A stretch of 64,000 bases of DNA from positions 160,821 through 224,820 of the forward strand of contig JBFLXY010000004.1 in NCBI GenBank assembly GCA_040757055.1, read 5' to 3'. The position numbers and the translations under genes are program-made. The stretch comes from JAJZRJ01 sp040757055 (GTDB lineage Bacteria; Desulfobacterota; Desulfobulbia; Desulfobulbales; Desulfurivibrionaceae). The notes under the pieces were generated by a model, which was given only the letters and a program-made list of their open reading frames with translations, was not told where the DNA came from and did not search any database. Positions 32,523 to 41,384 of this stretch are shown here, piece by piece (within the stretch, counting starts at the first letter, position 1; each line of letters begins with the position of its first letter).

Positions 32523-35198
32523 ATGCCAACTCCTGAACCCGTTTATCTCATCGATGGCAGCGCCTACATTTACCGCGCCTACCACGCCGTTGCCCCGCTC
32601 ACCAACGCCAGCGGCCTGCCCACCCACGCCATCTACGGCTTTGTCAACATCCTGCGCCGGGTGATCCGGGAAAAAACGCCGCACTACCTCGCCATTGCCT
32701 TCGATGCCCGCGGCCCCAACTTCCGCCACGAGCTCTACCAGGAATACAAGGCCCACCGCCCGGCCATGCCCGACGACCTCGCCTGCCAGCTCCCCTACAT
32801 CAAGGAGATCGTCGGCGCCTACAACATCGTCAGCCTCGAACAGAGCGGAGTGGAGGCGGATGACCTCATCGCCTCGGCGGTCGGCCGCCTGCGGCGGCAG
32901 GGTCACCCGGTGATCGTGGTTTCCGGCGACAAGGACCTGCTCCAGCTCGTGACCCACGGCGTCACGGTCTGGGACCCCATGAGCGACAAGTTGATGGACC
33001 CGGCCGGAGTGGCGAAAAAGTACCTGGTCGGGCCGGAGAAGCTCACCGACCTCTTCGCCCTGATCGGCGACTCCTCGGACAACGTGCCCGGCGTGCCCGG
33101 CGTCGGCCCCAAGACCGCGGAAAAACTCATCAGCGACCACGGCTCGCTGGACCAGCTTTACGCCCATCTCGAGGCGGTACCCCAGCAGAAGCTGCGGGAG
33201 AAACTGGCCGCCCACCGGGAACTCGCCTTCCTCTCCCGCGATCTGATCCGGCTCAAGGACGACCTGCCGGTGCCGGAGCACGTTGCCGACTATGCCATCC
33301 CTCCTCCGGATGAGGAAAAACTGCGGGAACTCTTCACCTTTCTCGGCTTCACCCGGCTCATCAAGAGCGAACTGAGCGCCGCCAAAATCGAAAGCAGCGG
33401 CTTCCGGCTGGTGCAGAGCAGGGAGGAACTGGCCGATCTGATCGCCACCCTGGGCCAGGGCGAAACCATCACCCTGGATACGGAAACCACCTCGCTGGAC
33501 CCGCTCACCGCCGATCTGGTCGGCATCTCTTTCTGCGCCGGGAGCGAAATCGCCTGCTACCTGCCGGTGGGCCACCGCCACGAAAACGGCACCCCCCAGC
33601 CGGGGCAGCTTCCCCGCGACAGCGTGCTGGCGGCGCTGCGTCCGCTTCTCACCGGCCCCCAGCTCAAACTCGGCCACAACCTCAAGTTCGACTACCAGGT
33701 GCTGGCCCACCACGGCGTCACCCTCACCCCGCCGCTGGCCGACACCATGATCGCCTCCTACCTCCTCGATCCTTCTCGGCGCTCCCACAAGCTCGACGAC
33801 CTCTGCGAGGAATTCCTGGAACGGCGGACCACCACCTTCAGCGAGGTCACCAGGGGCGACAAACGGGAGGATGCCTTTGCCTACGTCGATCTCGCGGCAG
33901 CGCGGGACTACTCCTGCGAGGACGTGGCCGTCACCCGCATGCTGTGGGAAAAGTTCCAGCCGGAATTGGCAACCCTGGGGCTCGCCGACCTCTTTGCCAA
34001 CCTCGAAATGGCCCTTTTACCCATCCTGGCGCGCATGGAACAGGTGGGCATCCGGGTGGACCCGCAGCAACTGACCGCTCTCTCCAGGGAATTCAGTGCC
34101 GAACTGGGACGGCTGGAAAGAAAAATTTATGACCTCGCCGGCGAGGAGTTCAACATCAACTCGCCGCGCCAGCTGGGCGAAATCCTCTTTGAGCGGCTCG
34201 GCCTGCCCCATGGGAAAAAGACCAAGACCGGCTACTCCACCGACAGCTCGGTGCTGGAGCAGCTCGCCCCGCTCCACGACCTGCCGGCCACGGTCATGGC
34301 CCACCGCAACCTGACCAAGCTGCAATCCACCTACGTGGACAAGCTCGCCGGCCTGATCCATCCGGAGACCGGCCGCATCCACACCTCCTTCAACCAGACC
34401 GTCACCGCCACCGGCAGGCTGAGCAGCAGCAACCCCAATCTCCAGAACATCCCGATCCGCACCGAAGAAGGACAGCGGATCCGGGCGGCGTTTATCCCCG
34501 AACCAGGCCACCTCTTTGTCTCCGCCGACTACTCCCAGATCGACCTCCGGGTGCTGGCCCACTATTCCCAGGACCAGGCCCTGCTGGAGGCCTTCCGTGC
34601 CGGGGCCGACATCCACAGCCGGACCGCGGCGGAGATCTTCCGGGTCAACCCGGCCCTCATCACCAAGGAGATGCGGCGGGTGGCCAAGACCATCAACTTC
34701 GGCATCGTCTACGGCATGAGCGCCTTTGGTCTGGCGAGCCAGCTCAACCTGAGCCGCAAGGAGGCGGGCATTTTCATCGACCGCTACTTTGCCCATTACC
34801 AGGGGGTCAAGCGCTTCATGGAAGAGATCGTGGCCCAGGCCCGCAAGGACGGCTTCGTCACCACCCTCTTGAACCGCCGCCGGCTGCTGCCGGAGATCAA
34901 CAGCACCAACAAGATGCGGCGCGAATTCGCCGAACGCACGGCCATCAACACCCCCATCCAGGGCACGGCGGCCGACATCATCAAGCTGGCCACCCTTGCC
35001 TGCGACAAGGCGCTGCGCGACTCCGGCCTCAAGGCCGAACTCCTGCTCCAGATCCACGACGAACTGGTCTTCGAGGTGCCTGAAGCAGAGGCGGAGCAAA
35101 CCGCCGCCCTGGTCAAAACGGCCATGGAGGGGGTACTGGCCCTCGACGTGCCGCTCACCGTCAACCTCGCCACCGGCCGCAACCTGGCCGAGGTCTGA
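32523..35198 (+). CDS. polA: DNA polymerase I
   Basis: 891 aa. Residues 1-~290 are the 5' nuclease (YLIDGSAYIYRAYHA, VSGDKDLLQLV, GDSSDNVPGVPGVGPKTAEKLI). Residues ~300-480 are a 3'-5' exonuclease with its acidic motifs intact (TLDTETTSLDPL, GHNLKFDYQVL, DYSCEDVAVT), so proofreading is expected. The polymerase domain has motif A VSADYSQIDLRVLAHYSQD, motif B RRVAKTINFGIVYGMSAFGLA and motif C LLQIHDELVFEVP. A plus-strand gene of standard length, divergent from flgM. Confidence 0.98.
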   Translation: MPTPEPVYLIDGSAYIYRAYHAVAPLTNASGLPTHAIYGFVNILRRVIREKTPHYLAIAFDARGPNFRHELYQEYKAHRPAMPDDLACQLPYIKEIVGAYNIVSLEQSGVEADDLIASAVGRLRRQGHPVIVVSGDKDLLQLVTHGVTVWDPMSDKLMDPAGVAKKYLVGPEKLTDLFALIGDSSDNVPGVPGVGPKTAEKLISDHGSLDQLYAHLEAVPQQKLREKLAAHRELAFLSRDLIRLKDDLPVPEHVADYAIPPPDEEKLRELFTFLGFTRLIKSELSAAKIESSGFRLVQSREELADLIATLGQGETITLDTETTSLDPLTADLVGISFCAGSEIACYLPVGHRHENGTPQPGQLPRDSVLAALRPLLTGPQLKLGHNLKFDYQVLAHHGVTLTPPLADTMIASYLLDPSRRSHKLDDLCEEFLERRTTTFSEVTRGDKREDAFAYVDLAAARDYSCEDVAVTRMLWEKFQPELATLGLADLFANLEMALLPILARMEQVGIRVDPQQLTALSREFSAELGRLERKIYDLAGEEFNINSPRQLGEILFERLGLPHGKKTKTGYSTDSSVLEQLAPLHDLPATVMAHRNLTKLQSTYVDKLAGLIHPETGRIHTSFNQTVTATGRLSSSNPNLQNIPIRTEEGQRIRAAFIPEPGHLFVSADYSQIDLRVLAHYSQDQALLEAFRAGADIHSRTAAEIFRVNPALITKEMRRVAKTINFGIVYGMSAFGLASQLNLSRKEAGIFIDRYFAHYQGVKRFMEEIVAQARKDGFVTTLLNRRRLLPEINSTNKMRREFAERTAINTPIQGTAADIIKLATLACDKALRDSGLKAELLLQIHDELVFEVPEAEAEQTAALVKTAMEGVLALDVPLTVNLATGRNLAEV

Positions 35199-35221
35199 AC
35201 CGCGGACGCCCCGGAAAGCAG

Positions 35222-35250
35222 TTGACGACCGCCGGCAAAAAATTTAGGAT
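35222..35250 (+). promoter_or_regulatory. Sigma-70 promoter for the PpiD-like gene
   Basis: TTGACG (35222-35227) and TAGGAT (35245-35250) with a 17-bp spacer, in the 134-bp gap after polA. Confidence 0.65.
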
Positions 35251-35332
35251 ACCCAGCCGACATTGCCCGTAAAAACCACAACATACCGGCAGCAAAGGAA
35301 AAACCAGGCGCCGGCCCCGCAGAGGACAGACC

Positions 35333-36772
35333 ATGCTTGACTTTCTTCGCCGCAAGGCCCAGTCGCCTTATATTCAGGCCACCATCATCATCATCATCAT
35401 CGTCTTCGTCTTTTGGCTCCCCAAAATGGGGGGCGACGGCGCCGCCGACGTGGTGGCCACGGTGAACGGCGAGCCGGTGGGACTGCGGGAATACCAGCGG
35501 CTCTACGAGCAGACCGTGGCCCAGTACCGCGACCAGCTCGGCGGCGCCATCCCGCCGGGGTTGCTGGAATCGCTCGGTCTCAAGCGGCAGGTGGCAAGGC
35601 AACTCATCGAGGAACGGCTGGTGCTGCAAGGCGCGGCCGCCGCAGGCATCCGCGCCGGCACGCCGGAGGTGCAGGCCGCCATCCAGCAGATGGAATCCTT
35701 CAAGGAAGAAGGCATCTTCAAGCTGGACCGCTACAAAGAGCTCCTCGCCTCCTCGCGCCTCAGCGCCAAGGAGTTCGAGGGGGGCATCCGCACCGATCTG
35801 CTCAAGCGCAAGGTCATGGACCACCTGGGCCAGTACGGCCATGTCTCGGAGGCGGAACTGCGGGACCGTTTCAGCCGCGCCTACGACACGGTCCGGGTCC
35901 GCTACACGGTCTTTGCGCCGGAAGACTTCACCAGGGCGGTGGCCGTCACCGACGAGGCCCTCCAGAAATACTACGACACCGCCGGGGAACGCTACAAAAC
36001 AGAACCCCGCGCCAGGGTCCGCCATCTCTCCTTCCCGCGTGCAGCCGGAGCGGAGGATGCGGCCTTCAAGACGGCCAACGAGGCATACGAGGCGATCATC
36101 CTGGCCGGCAGTCTGGACAAGGGCGCGGCCGCCAAAGAGCTCACCCCGCAGCAGACCGACTTCTTCTCGCAGACCGCACCGCCTCCGGCCCTGGCCGCCT
36201 ACCCGGAGGTGGTCAGCACCGCTCTCTCCCTGAAACAGGGGGAATTGAGTTCGCTGCTGGAAACCCGCGACGGCTATGTCATCCTTTTCGTGACCGCGCG
36301 GCAGGAACCGGCGATCCCACCGCTGGCCGAGGTGCGCGACAAGGTGCTCCGCGACTTCACCGCCGAGAAAGCCAGGGAACTCGCAAAACAGGCGGCCGAG
36401 GCGATGCTTGCGGCAGTCAGGGGGGGGAAGGATTTTGGCGCCGAGGCTGCGGCAGCCAGACAGGCAGTGCGGGAATCCGCCCCCTATTCGCGGGCGTCGG
36501 TGGAGGCAAGCGGCCTGCCGGCCACGGTGGCCAGTGCCGGCCTCAACCTCTCAGAGAAGTCTCCTGTGCCGGACAAGGCACAGGCCGACAACGGCCGCGC
36601 CTACGTGCTGCAGCTGGCGGAACGCCGCCCCGCTCCCGGGGAGCTCTTCGCGGAAAAACGGGCGGAATTGACCGCCCTGCTCCAGCAGGAAAAACGGCTG
36701 CTGCTGCTCAACGCCTGGGTGGAATATCTGGAAGGCCGCGCCAAGATCACCACCAACAACCAGTATCTGTAA
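35333..36772 (+). CDS. SurA/PpiD-type membrane-anchored periplasmic chaperone
   Basis: 479 aa. MLDFLRRKAQSPYIQATIIIIIIVFVFWLPK is a PpiD-style N-terminal anchor with eight isoleucine/valine residues in a row, followed by the SurA_N fold (VVATVNGEPVGLREYQRLYEQTVAQYRDQLGG, LKRQVARQLIEERLVLQGAAAAGI, EGIFKLDRYKELL). A parvulin-like segment (YKTEPRARVRHLSFP ... EVVSTALSLKQGELSSLLETRDGYVILFVTARQE) looks degenerate, so isomerase activity is uncertain. It would help outer-membrane or secreted proteins fold. Confidence 0.85.
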   Translation: MLDFLRRKAQSPYIQATIIIIIIVFVFWLPKMGGDGAADVVATVNGEPVGLREYQRLYEQTVAQYRDQLGGAIPPGLLESLGLKRQVARQLIEERLVLQGAAAAGIRAGTPEVQAAIQQMESFKEEGIFKLDRYKELLASSRLSAKEFEGGIRTDLLKRKVMDHLGQYGHVSEAELRDRFSRAYDTVRVRYTVFAPEDFTRAVAVTDEALQKYYDTAGERYKTEPRARVRHLSFPRAAGAEDAAFKTANEAYEAIILAGSLDKGAAAKELTPQQTDFFSQTAPPPALAAYPEVVSTALSLKQGELSSLLETRDGYVILFVTARQEPAIPPLAEVRDKVLRDFTAEKARELAKQAAEAMLAAVRGGKDFGAEAAAARQAVRESAPYSRASVEASGLPATVASAGLNLSEKSPVPDKAQADNGRAYVLQLAERRPAPGELFAEKRAELTALLQQEKRLLLLNAWVEYLEGRAKITTNNQYL

Positions 36773-36797
36773 ACGGCAAACGGCGCAAGGGGCGGCA

Positions 36798-37112
36798 CTA
36801 CTTCCCTCCCTTGCTCCACAGGGGATCCTGCCCGAAACGGTCCATCCACCACTCCTCGCCGTCGAGCGGCTGATCGCTTTCCTCCCGGCAGAGCGGGATG
36901 GGGTACTGCTCGCAGTGGCGCAGCAGGGCCTGGTATGCGGCGGTGATCTCGTGCATGGCAACCCGGTCGGCATCCGCCTGCTCCGCCGTATCCGGATGGT
37001 GCTCCTTGGACAGCCGGCGGTAGGCCTGCTTCACCTCCTTGATCGTCGCCCGCTCACCCAAACCCAGCAAATCGCGGGCCACGGCAAGCTGTTGCCATTT
37101 GCCCCGGCTCAT
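36798..37112 (-). CDS. Short J-domain protein (DnaJ-like)
   Basis: 104 aa. DLLGLGERATIKEVKQAYRRLSKEHHPDTAEQADADRVAMHEITAAYQALLRHC is a J-domain with the HPD tripeptide that stimulates DnaK. The C-terminal part (EQYPIPLCREESDQPLDGEEWWMDRFGQDPLWSKG) resembles a short conserved tail seen in other Desulfobacterota J proteins. No zinc or substrate-binding domain is present. Its start overlaps the plsY stop by 4 bp. Confidence 0.88.
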   Translation of the reverse strand: MSRGKWQQLAVARDLLGLGERATIKEVKQAYRRLSKEHHPDTAEQADADRVAMHEITAAYQALLRHCEQYPIPLCREESDQPLDGEEWWMDRFGQDPLWSKGGK

Positions 37113-37711
37113 GGCTGATCCTGCCTGCGCCAGCTTTTCTCCTCATGGCGCATGAGGCGGCCGATGTTGTCCCGATGCTTGAGCCAGATCAGGGCACCGA
37201 GGACGAGGGCGAGCAGAGCTGCGGTGGGGTCCCGGTAGATGAGCCAGACCAGACCGGGCATGAAAAGGGCGGCGCTGAGCGAGCCCAGCGAGACATAGCC
37301 CCAGTTATAGACCACGGTCACAAAAAGGGCGGCGGCGGCCAGGGCGGCCAGCGGCGTCAGGTAGACAAAGATGCCCAGGGCGGTGGCCACGCCCTTGCCG
37401 CCCCGGAACTTGAGATAGACCGGAAAAAGGTGGCCAAGGAAGGCGGCCGCCCCGCAGAGGGCCACCACCACGTCATGGCGGCTGGCATCATCCACCAGCC
37501 AGCCCGCCATCACCATGGGCAGCACGCCCTTGGCCACGTCCGCCGCCAGCGTCAGCAATCCCAGCTTCCTGCCGAGCAGGCGGCCGACATTGGTGGCGCC
37601 GATATTGCCGCTGCCGGCGGAGCGGACATCCACGCCCGCCAGTCTGCCGATCACCAGCCCGAAGGGCACCGCGCCCACAAGGTAGGCGCCAATTAGCAGA
37701 ACCGCTTCCAT
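37109..37711 (-). CDS. plsY: Acyl-phosphate:glycerol-3-phosphate acyltransferase
   Basis: 200 aa integral membrane protein. PlsY motifs are visible: YLVGAVPFGLVIGRLAGVDVRSAGSGNIGATNVGRLLGRKLGLLTLAADVAKGVLP (motif 1, G-S-G-N-x-G-x-T-N), HLFPVYLKFRGGKGVATALGIF (motif 2) and, near the end, LIWLKHRDNIGRLMRHEE (motif 3). It catalyses the first acylation of phospholipid synthesis. It is followed with a 4-bp overlap by the J-domain gene. Confidence 0.96.
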   Translation of the reverse strand: MEAVLLIGAYLVGAVPFGLVIGRLAGVDVRSAGSGNIGATNVGRLLGRKLGLLTLAADVAKGVLPMVMAGWLVDDASRHDVVVALCGAAAFLGHLFPVYLKFRGGKGVATALGIFVYLTPLAALAAAALFVTVVYNWGYVSLGSLSAALFMPGLVWLIYRDPTAALLALVLGALIWLKHRDNIGRLMRHEEKSWRRQDQP

Positions 37712-37890
37712 ACGTTCATCCTTTCCCGTTCACCATCGCTTCCGGCTCGCTATCATAGCATGTTTGGCCGGCGTTGCCCCCTGTTTTCCTGCCCCTGGTG
37801 CCGCCGGGCAACAGCTTGTTTTCAAAAGATTTTCAGAAAAAAAATAGCGGCCCTGTTTTTTTTCTCAAGTCGCGCGACACGGAAACCGAT

Positions 37891-38511
37891 ATGGACGTTA
37901 AGGGAGTGTGTGAAGCCATGGACCGGCTCATCAATCACAAGATCGTTGCCCCCAACAGCGCAGGAAATCCGGCCATTTGCGGCGAGTGCGCCCTTCATGG
38001 CCCGACCTGTTGCCGCTGCGGCGCGGCGGAAACCGATGTCGTCGCCCCGCTTTCGGCCGCGGAATGGCGCCAGATCCAACGCCTGGCCCCATGGGCCATG
38101 AGCGGGGAGTTTGTCGCCAGCGAGCGCAACACCCCCCGCTTCATCCATGAAATGCAGCGCCTCTTTCCGGACAACCCTGCGGCGGTGGAGGCAGCCTTTC
38201 CCCTTGATGCCACCCATCTGCGCCTGGCACAAAATTCCGTGGGACAGTGCGTCTTCCTCGGCGTAGAGGGTTGCCTGCTGCCCGGCGCGGCCCGCCCCTT
38301 CTTCTGCCAGCTCTATCCCTTCTGGCTTATCGACGGCCACCTTTTCGCTTTGGGCGACCCCCGTTGCCGGGCTTTGCAGACCCTGGATTCAACGGCCACG
38401 ATGCTCGCGGCGTTTGGCACCCACCCCGCTCGCCTGCGGGCGACCTATCACCGGCTGCGTCTGGCATGGGGGCTTGGCCCTCCGGCCCGAGCGGCAGCAG
38501 GACATGGCTGA
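37891..38511 (+). CDS. YkgJ-family zinc/iron-chelating cysteine cluster protein
   Basis: 206 aa from the ATG at 37891. The cysteine pattern CGECALHGPTCCRCGAAETDVVAPLSAAEW ... VGQCVFLGVEGCLLPGAARPFFCQLYPFWL matches the YkgJ (UPF0153) domain, thought to bind Zn or Fe-S, with FLG-x-x-GC-x-L marking the second half. Function unknown for the family. It is a single gene, divergent from plsY, with the hcp promoter region downstream. Confidence 0.82.
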   Translation: MDVKGVCEAMDRLINHKIVAPNSAGNPAICGECALHGPTCCRCGAAETDVVAPLSAAEWRQIQRLAPWAMSGEFVASERNTPRFIHEMQRLFPDNPAAVEAAFPLDATHLRLAQNSVGQCVFLGVEGCLLPGAARPFFCQLYPFWLIDGHLFALGDPRCRALQTLDSTATMLAAFGTHPARLRATYHRLRLAWGLGPPARAAAGHG

Positions 38512-38662
38512 TCAACGGACACATGGCTCCTCCTCGCTGTTTATTCCATTGAATTAGCAAATTCCATTCCGCGCTCCCCTGGCAGGATGCTGAAAAAGTC
38601 CTCTGTGATCTTTTCCAGCGGCGCACTGTGCCGGAATCGACGGCCCGGCCCCCGGCCGGACG

Positions 38663-38694
38663 CAGGCCGCTGAAAAACGGCTTTCAACGGCCTG
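38663..38694. repeat. Interspersed hairpin, related to one at 52792
   Basis: CAGGCCGCTGAAA (38663-38675) pairs with TTTCAACGGCCTG (38682-38694), one mismatch, loop AACGGC. A close relative lies at 52792-52827. It sits in the 416-bp gap 38512-38927, which otherwise holds other G+C-rich short inverted repeats and, at its right end, the hcp control region. I see no gene in the gap. Confidence 0.6.
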
Positions 38695-38825
38695 CCAGGG
38701 ACTTTTCCCCGGCAGCATGCGGATCCGCGGCATGCGCACCCGTCCGTTCGTCCGGCATGGGGAATTTTTTGCCGCCTTCGACATCGCAAAAAAAAACGAA
38801 TCAGGACCAAAAAAATCCTCTATGC

Positions 38826-38867
38826 TTGATATAAGTCAAAGCCGCTGCTGCCGCCTCCCGCTATGCT
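38826..38867 (+). promoter_or_regulatory. FNR/HcpR-type box and promoter of hcp operon
   Basis: TTGATATAAGTCAA (38826-38839) is a 14-bp inverted repeat of the CRP/FNR type, with half-sites TTGAT and GTCAA like the TTGAC-N4-GTCAA box known for HcpR in sulfate reducers. A -10 TATGCT at 38862-38867 predicts a start near 38874, so the box centres about -41.5, the classical class II activator position. The -35 region is replaced by the box, as expected for activation. Confidence 0.8.
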
Positions 38868-38927
38868 AAGGGCAACACGACGGAAACCCACGGTTCCTCC
38901 ATTCCCAAATACACAAGGAGACACATC

Positions 38928-40553
38928 ATGTTCTGTTACCAGTGTGAACAAACGGCAAAAGGTCAGGGCTGCACCGTCATGGGCGTTTGCGGCAAGAATC
39001 CCGAGGTGGCCGCGCTCCAGGACCTGCTCGTCCACGCCCTGCAGGGACTCTCGCTCTACGCTGTCGAAGGGCGCAAGGTTGGGGTGGTTGACCCGGAGGT
39101 CAACATCTTCACCGCCGAGGGCACCTTCTCCACCCTGACCAACGTTGATTTCGATCCGGCCCGCTTCGTGACCCTCATCAACCGGGCCGTGGCCCTGCGC
39201 GAGAAGCTGAAGGCCCAGGTGGCGGCCAGGGGCGGCAAGATCGATTTCACGGAAGCGGCGGCCAACTTCCAGCCCGCCGCCACCATGGCCGACCTGGTCA
39301 AGCAGGGCGAGGCGGTGGAAATCCATCCCGACCCAAAGAACCCGGACATCCAGTCCCTGAAGCACATCCTGCTCTTCGGCCTGAAGGGCGTGGCCGCCTA
39401 TGCGGACCATGCCAAGATCCTGGGCCAGGAAGACGACAAAGTCTACGCCTTCCTCCATGAGGGACTGGCCGCCATCCTCCGCACCGATCTGGGCCTCCAG
39501 GACTGGGTTGGCCTGGTGCTCAAGTGCGGCGAGATCAACCTGCGCACCATGGAGCTGCTCGATGCCGGCAACACCGGCACCTACGGCCATCCGGTCCCCA
39601 CCACCGTGCCGCTGGGCGCCAAGAAGGGCAAGGCGATCCTGGTTTCCGGCCACGACCTGAAGGATCTGGAACTGCTCTTAAAGCAGACCGAGGGCAAGGG
39701 GATCAATATCTACACCCACGGCGAGATGCTGCCCACCCACGGCTATCCGGAGCTGAAGAAGTACCCGCACTTCTACGGCCACTACGGCACGGCCTGGCAG
39801 AACCAGCACAAGGAGTTTGCCGCCTTCCCGGGCGCCATTTTGATGACCACCAACTGCATCCAGAAGCCGCAGGATGTGTACAAGGAGAATATCTTCACCA
39901 CCGGCCTGGTTGGCTGGCCCGGTGTCACCCACGTCGCGGACAAGGACTTCACCCCGGTGATCAACAAGGCACTGGCCCTGCCGGGCTTTGGCGAAGACAG
40001 CGACAAAGGCACGGTGATGGTAGGCTTTGCCCGCAATACCGTGATGGGCGTGGCCGGCACCGTGATCGAGGCGGTGAAGAACAAGGCGATCCGCCACTTC
40101 TTCCTGGTGGCGGGCTGCGACGGCGCCAAGCCCGGCCGCAACTACTACACCGAGTTCGTGGAGAAGGTGCCCAAGGATTGCGTGGTGCTGACCCTGGCCT
40201 GCGGCAAGTTCCGCTTCTTCGACAAGCAGCTCGGCGACATCGGCGGCATCCCGCGCTTGCTCGACGTGGGCCAGTGCAATGACGCCTACTCGGCGATCCA
40301 GATCGCCTCGGCCCTGGCCGGCGCCTTCAACTGCGGGGTGAACGACCTGCCGCTGTCGCTGGTGCTCTCCTGGTACGAACAAAAGGCAGTGGCGATCCTC
40401 CTGACCCTGCTTTATCTTGGCATCAAGGACATCCGGCTCGGGCCGAGTCTGCCGGCCTTCATCACCCCGAACGTCCTCGACGTGCTGGTGAAGAACTTCA
40501 ACATCAAGCCCATCACCACCCCGGACGAGGATCTGAAGGCGATCCTCGGATAA
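38928..40553 (+). CDS. hcp: Hybrid cluster protein (hydroxylamine reductase family), class I
   Basis: 541 aa. The N-terminal CxxC-x8-C-x5-C motif at residues 3, 6, 15 and 21 (MFCYQCEQTAKGQGCTVMGVC) binds the cubane cluster as in Desulfovibrio. Hybrid-cluster ligands are in HGEMLPTHGYPELKK, MTTNCIQKP, GCDGAKPGRNYYTE and VGQCNDAYSAI. Hcp handles nitric oxide and related nitrogen species under anaerobiosis. An RBS (AAGGAG) precedes the ATG. Confidence 0.97.
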   Translation: MFCYQCEQTAKGQGCTVMGVCGKNPEVAALQDLLVHALQGLSLYAVEGRKVGVVDPEVNIFTAEGTFSTLTNVDFDPARFVTLINRAVALREKLKAQVAARGGKIDFTEAAANFQPAATMADLVKQGEAVEIHPDPKNPDIQSLKHILLFGLKGVAAYADHAKILGQEDDKVYAFLHEGLAAILRTDLGLQDWVGLVLKCGEINLRTMELLDAGNTGTYGHPVPTTVPLGAKKGKAILVSGHDLKDLELLLKQTEGKGINIYTHGEMLPTHGYPELKKYPHFYGHYGTAWQNQHKEFAAFPGAILMTTNCIQKPQDVYKENIFTTGLVGWPGVTHVADKDFTPVINKALALPGFGEDSDKGTVMVGFARNTVMGVAGTVIEAVKNKAIRHFFLVAGCDGAKPGRNYYTEFVEKVPKDCVVLTLACGKFRFFDKQLGDIGGIPRLLDVGQCNDAYSAIQIASALAGAFNCGVNDLPLSLVLSWYEQKAVAILLTLLYLGIKDIRLGPSLPAFITPNVLDVLVKNFNIKPITTPDEDLKAILG

Positions 40554-40563
40554 GAGGTAACAC

Positions 40564-40601
40564 CGCTGTCGGCGACCGGCTCCTGCTGGTCGCTGACAGC
40601 G
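40564..40601 (+). promoter_or_regulatory. Intercistronic hairpin between hcp and the HD gene
   Basis: CGCTGTC-G-GCGACC pairs with GGTCGC-T-GACAGCG (7+6 bp with one mismatch, 10-nt loop). No T run follows, so it may stabilise the hcp message or attenuate rather than fully terminate. Confidence 0.6.
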
Positions 40602-40619
40602 CACAGAACAGGAAACACC

Positions 40620-41360
40620 ATGCAATGCCCTGGACAGGACAGCCGCTACTGGGATTCTCGCGCCATCTTCGAGGCCCAGTGCCCCAAATGCGGCCACAGC
40701 GTCGAGTTCTTCAAGGATGACGCCAGCCGCAAGTGCACCAACTGCGGCACCCGGATGCTCAATCCGGCCAACGACTTCGGCTGCGCCGCCTACTGCCCCT
40801 ATGCCGAGCAGTGTTTGGGCACCCTGCCGCCGGAACTGCTGGCCAAGAAAAAAGAACTCTTGAAGGACCGGGTGGCCATGGAGATGAAGCGCTACTTTGG
40901 CGACGACTTCCGCCGCATCGGCCATGCCAACCGGGTGGCCAGCCATGCCGAGGTCATCGGCAAGGCCGAGGGCAGCAACCCGGCCATCACCCTGATTACC
41001 GCCTACCTCCACGACATCGGCATCAAGGAGGCGGAGCGCAAATTCAACAGCTCGGCCGCCCGCTACCAGCACCAGGAAGGACCGCCGGTGGCGCGCGAGA
41101 TCCTGACCCGGCTGGGGGCGGACCCGGCCCTCATCGAGGAGGTGTGCGACATCATCGGCCACCACCACACCCCGCGGCCGGAGGAGAGCCTCAACTTCAA
41201 GGTGCTCTACGATGCCGACCTCATCACCAACCTGGAGGAAGAACACCCGGACAAGGCGGCGCATCAGGAACATTTTCAAAAGATCATCGCCAGGTCCTTT
41301 CTCACCAAGAGCGGCGCCGCCCTGGCCCAAAAGGTGCTGCTCACCGGGGATGCCCGGTAA
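40620..41360 (+). CDS. Zinc-ribbon HD-domain phosphohydrolase
   Basis: 246 aa. The N-terminal ~70 residues hold two CxxC pairs (CPKCGHSVEFFKDDASRKCTNCGTRML) plus CAAYCPYAEQC, a zinc ribbon. An HD domain follows: GHANRVASHAEVIG, TAYLHDIGIKEAER (the HD pair) and DIIGHHHTPRP. HD proteins of this sort act on phosphodiesters or nucleotides; the substrate is unknown. It is between hcp and a ferredoxin, in what appears to be an HcpR-controlled operon. Confidence 0.85.
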   Translation: MQCPGQDSRYWDSRAIFEAQCPKCGHSVEFFKDDASRKCTNCGTRMLNPANDFGCAAYCPYAEQCLGTLPPELLAKKKELLKDRVAMEMKRYFGDDFRRIGHANRVASHAEVIGKAEGSNPAITLITAYLHDIGIKEAERKFNSSAARYQHQEGPPVAREILTRLGADPALIEEVCDIIGHHHTPRPEESLNFKVLYDADLITNLEEEHPDKAAHQEHFQKIIARSFLTKSGAALAQKVLLTGDAR

Positions 41361-41384
41361 CAAGACGACGCCAGGAGGAATTTT

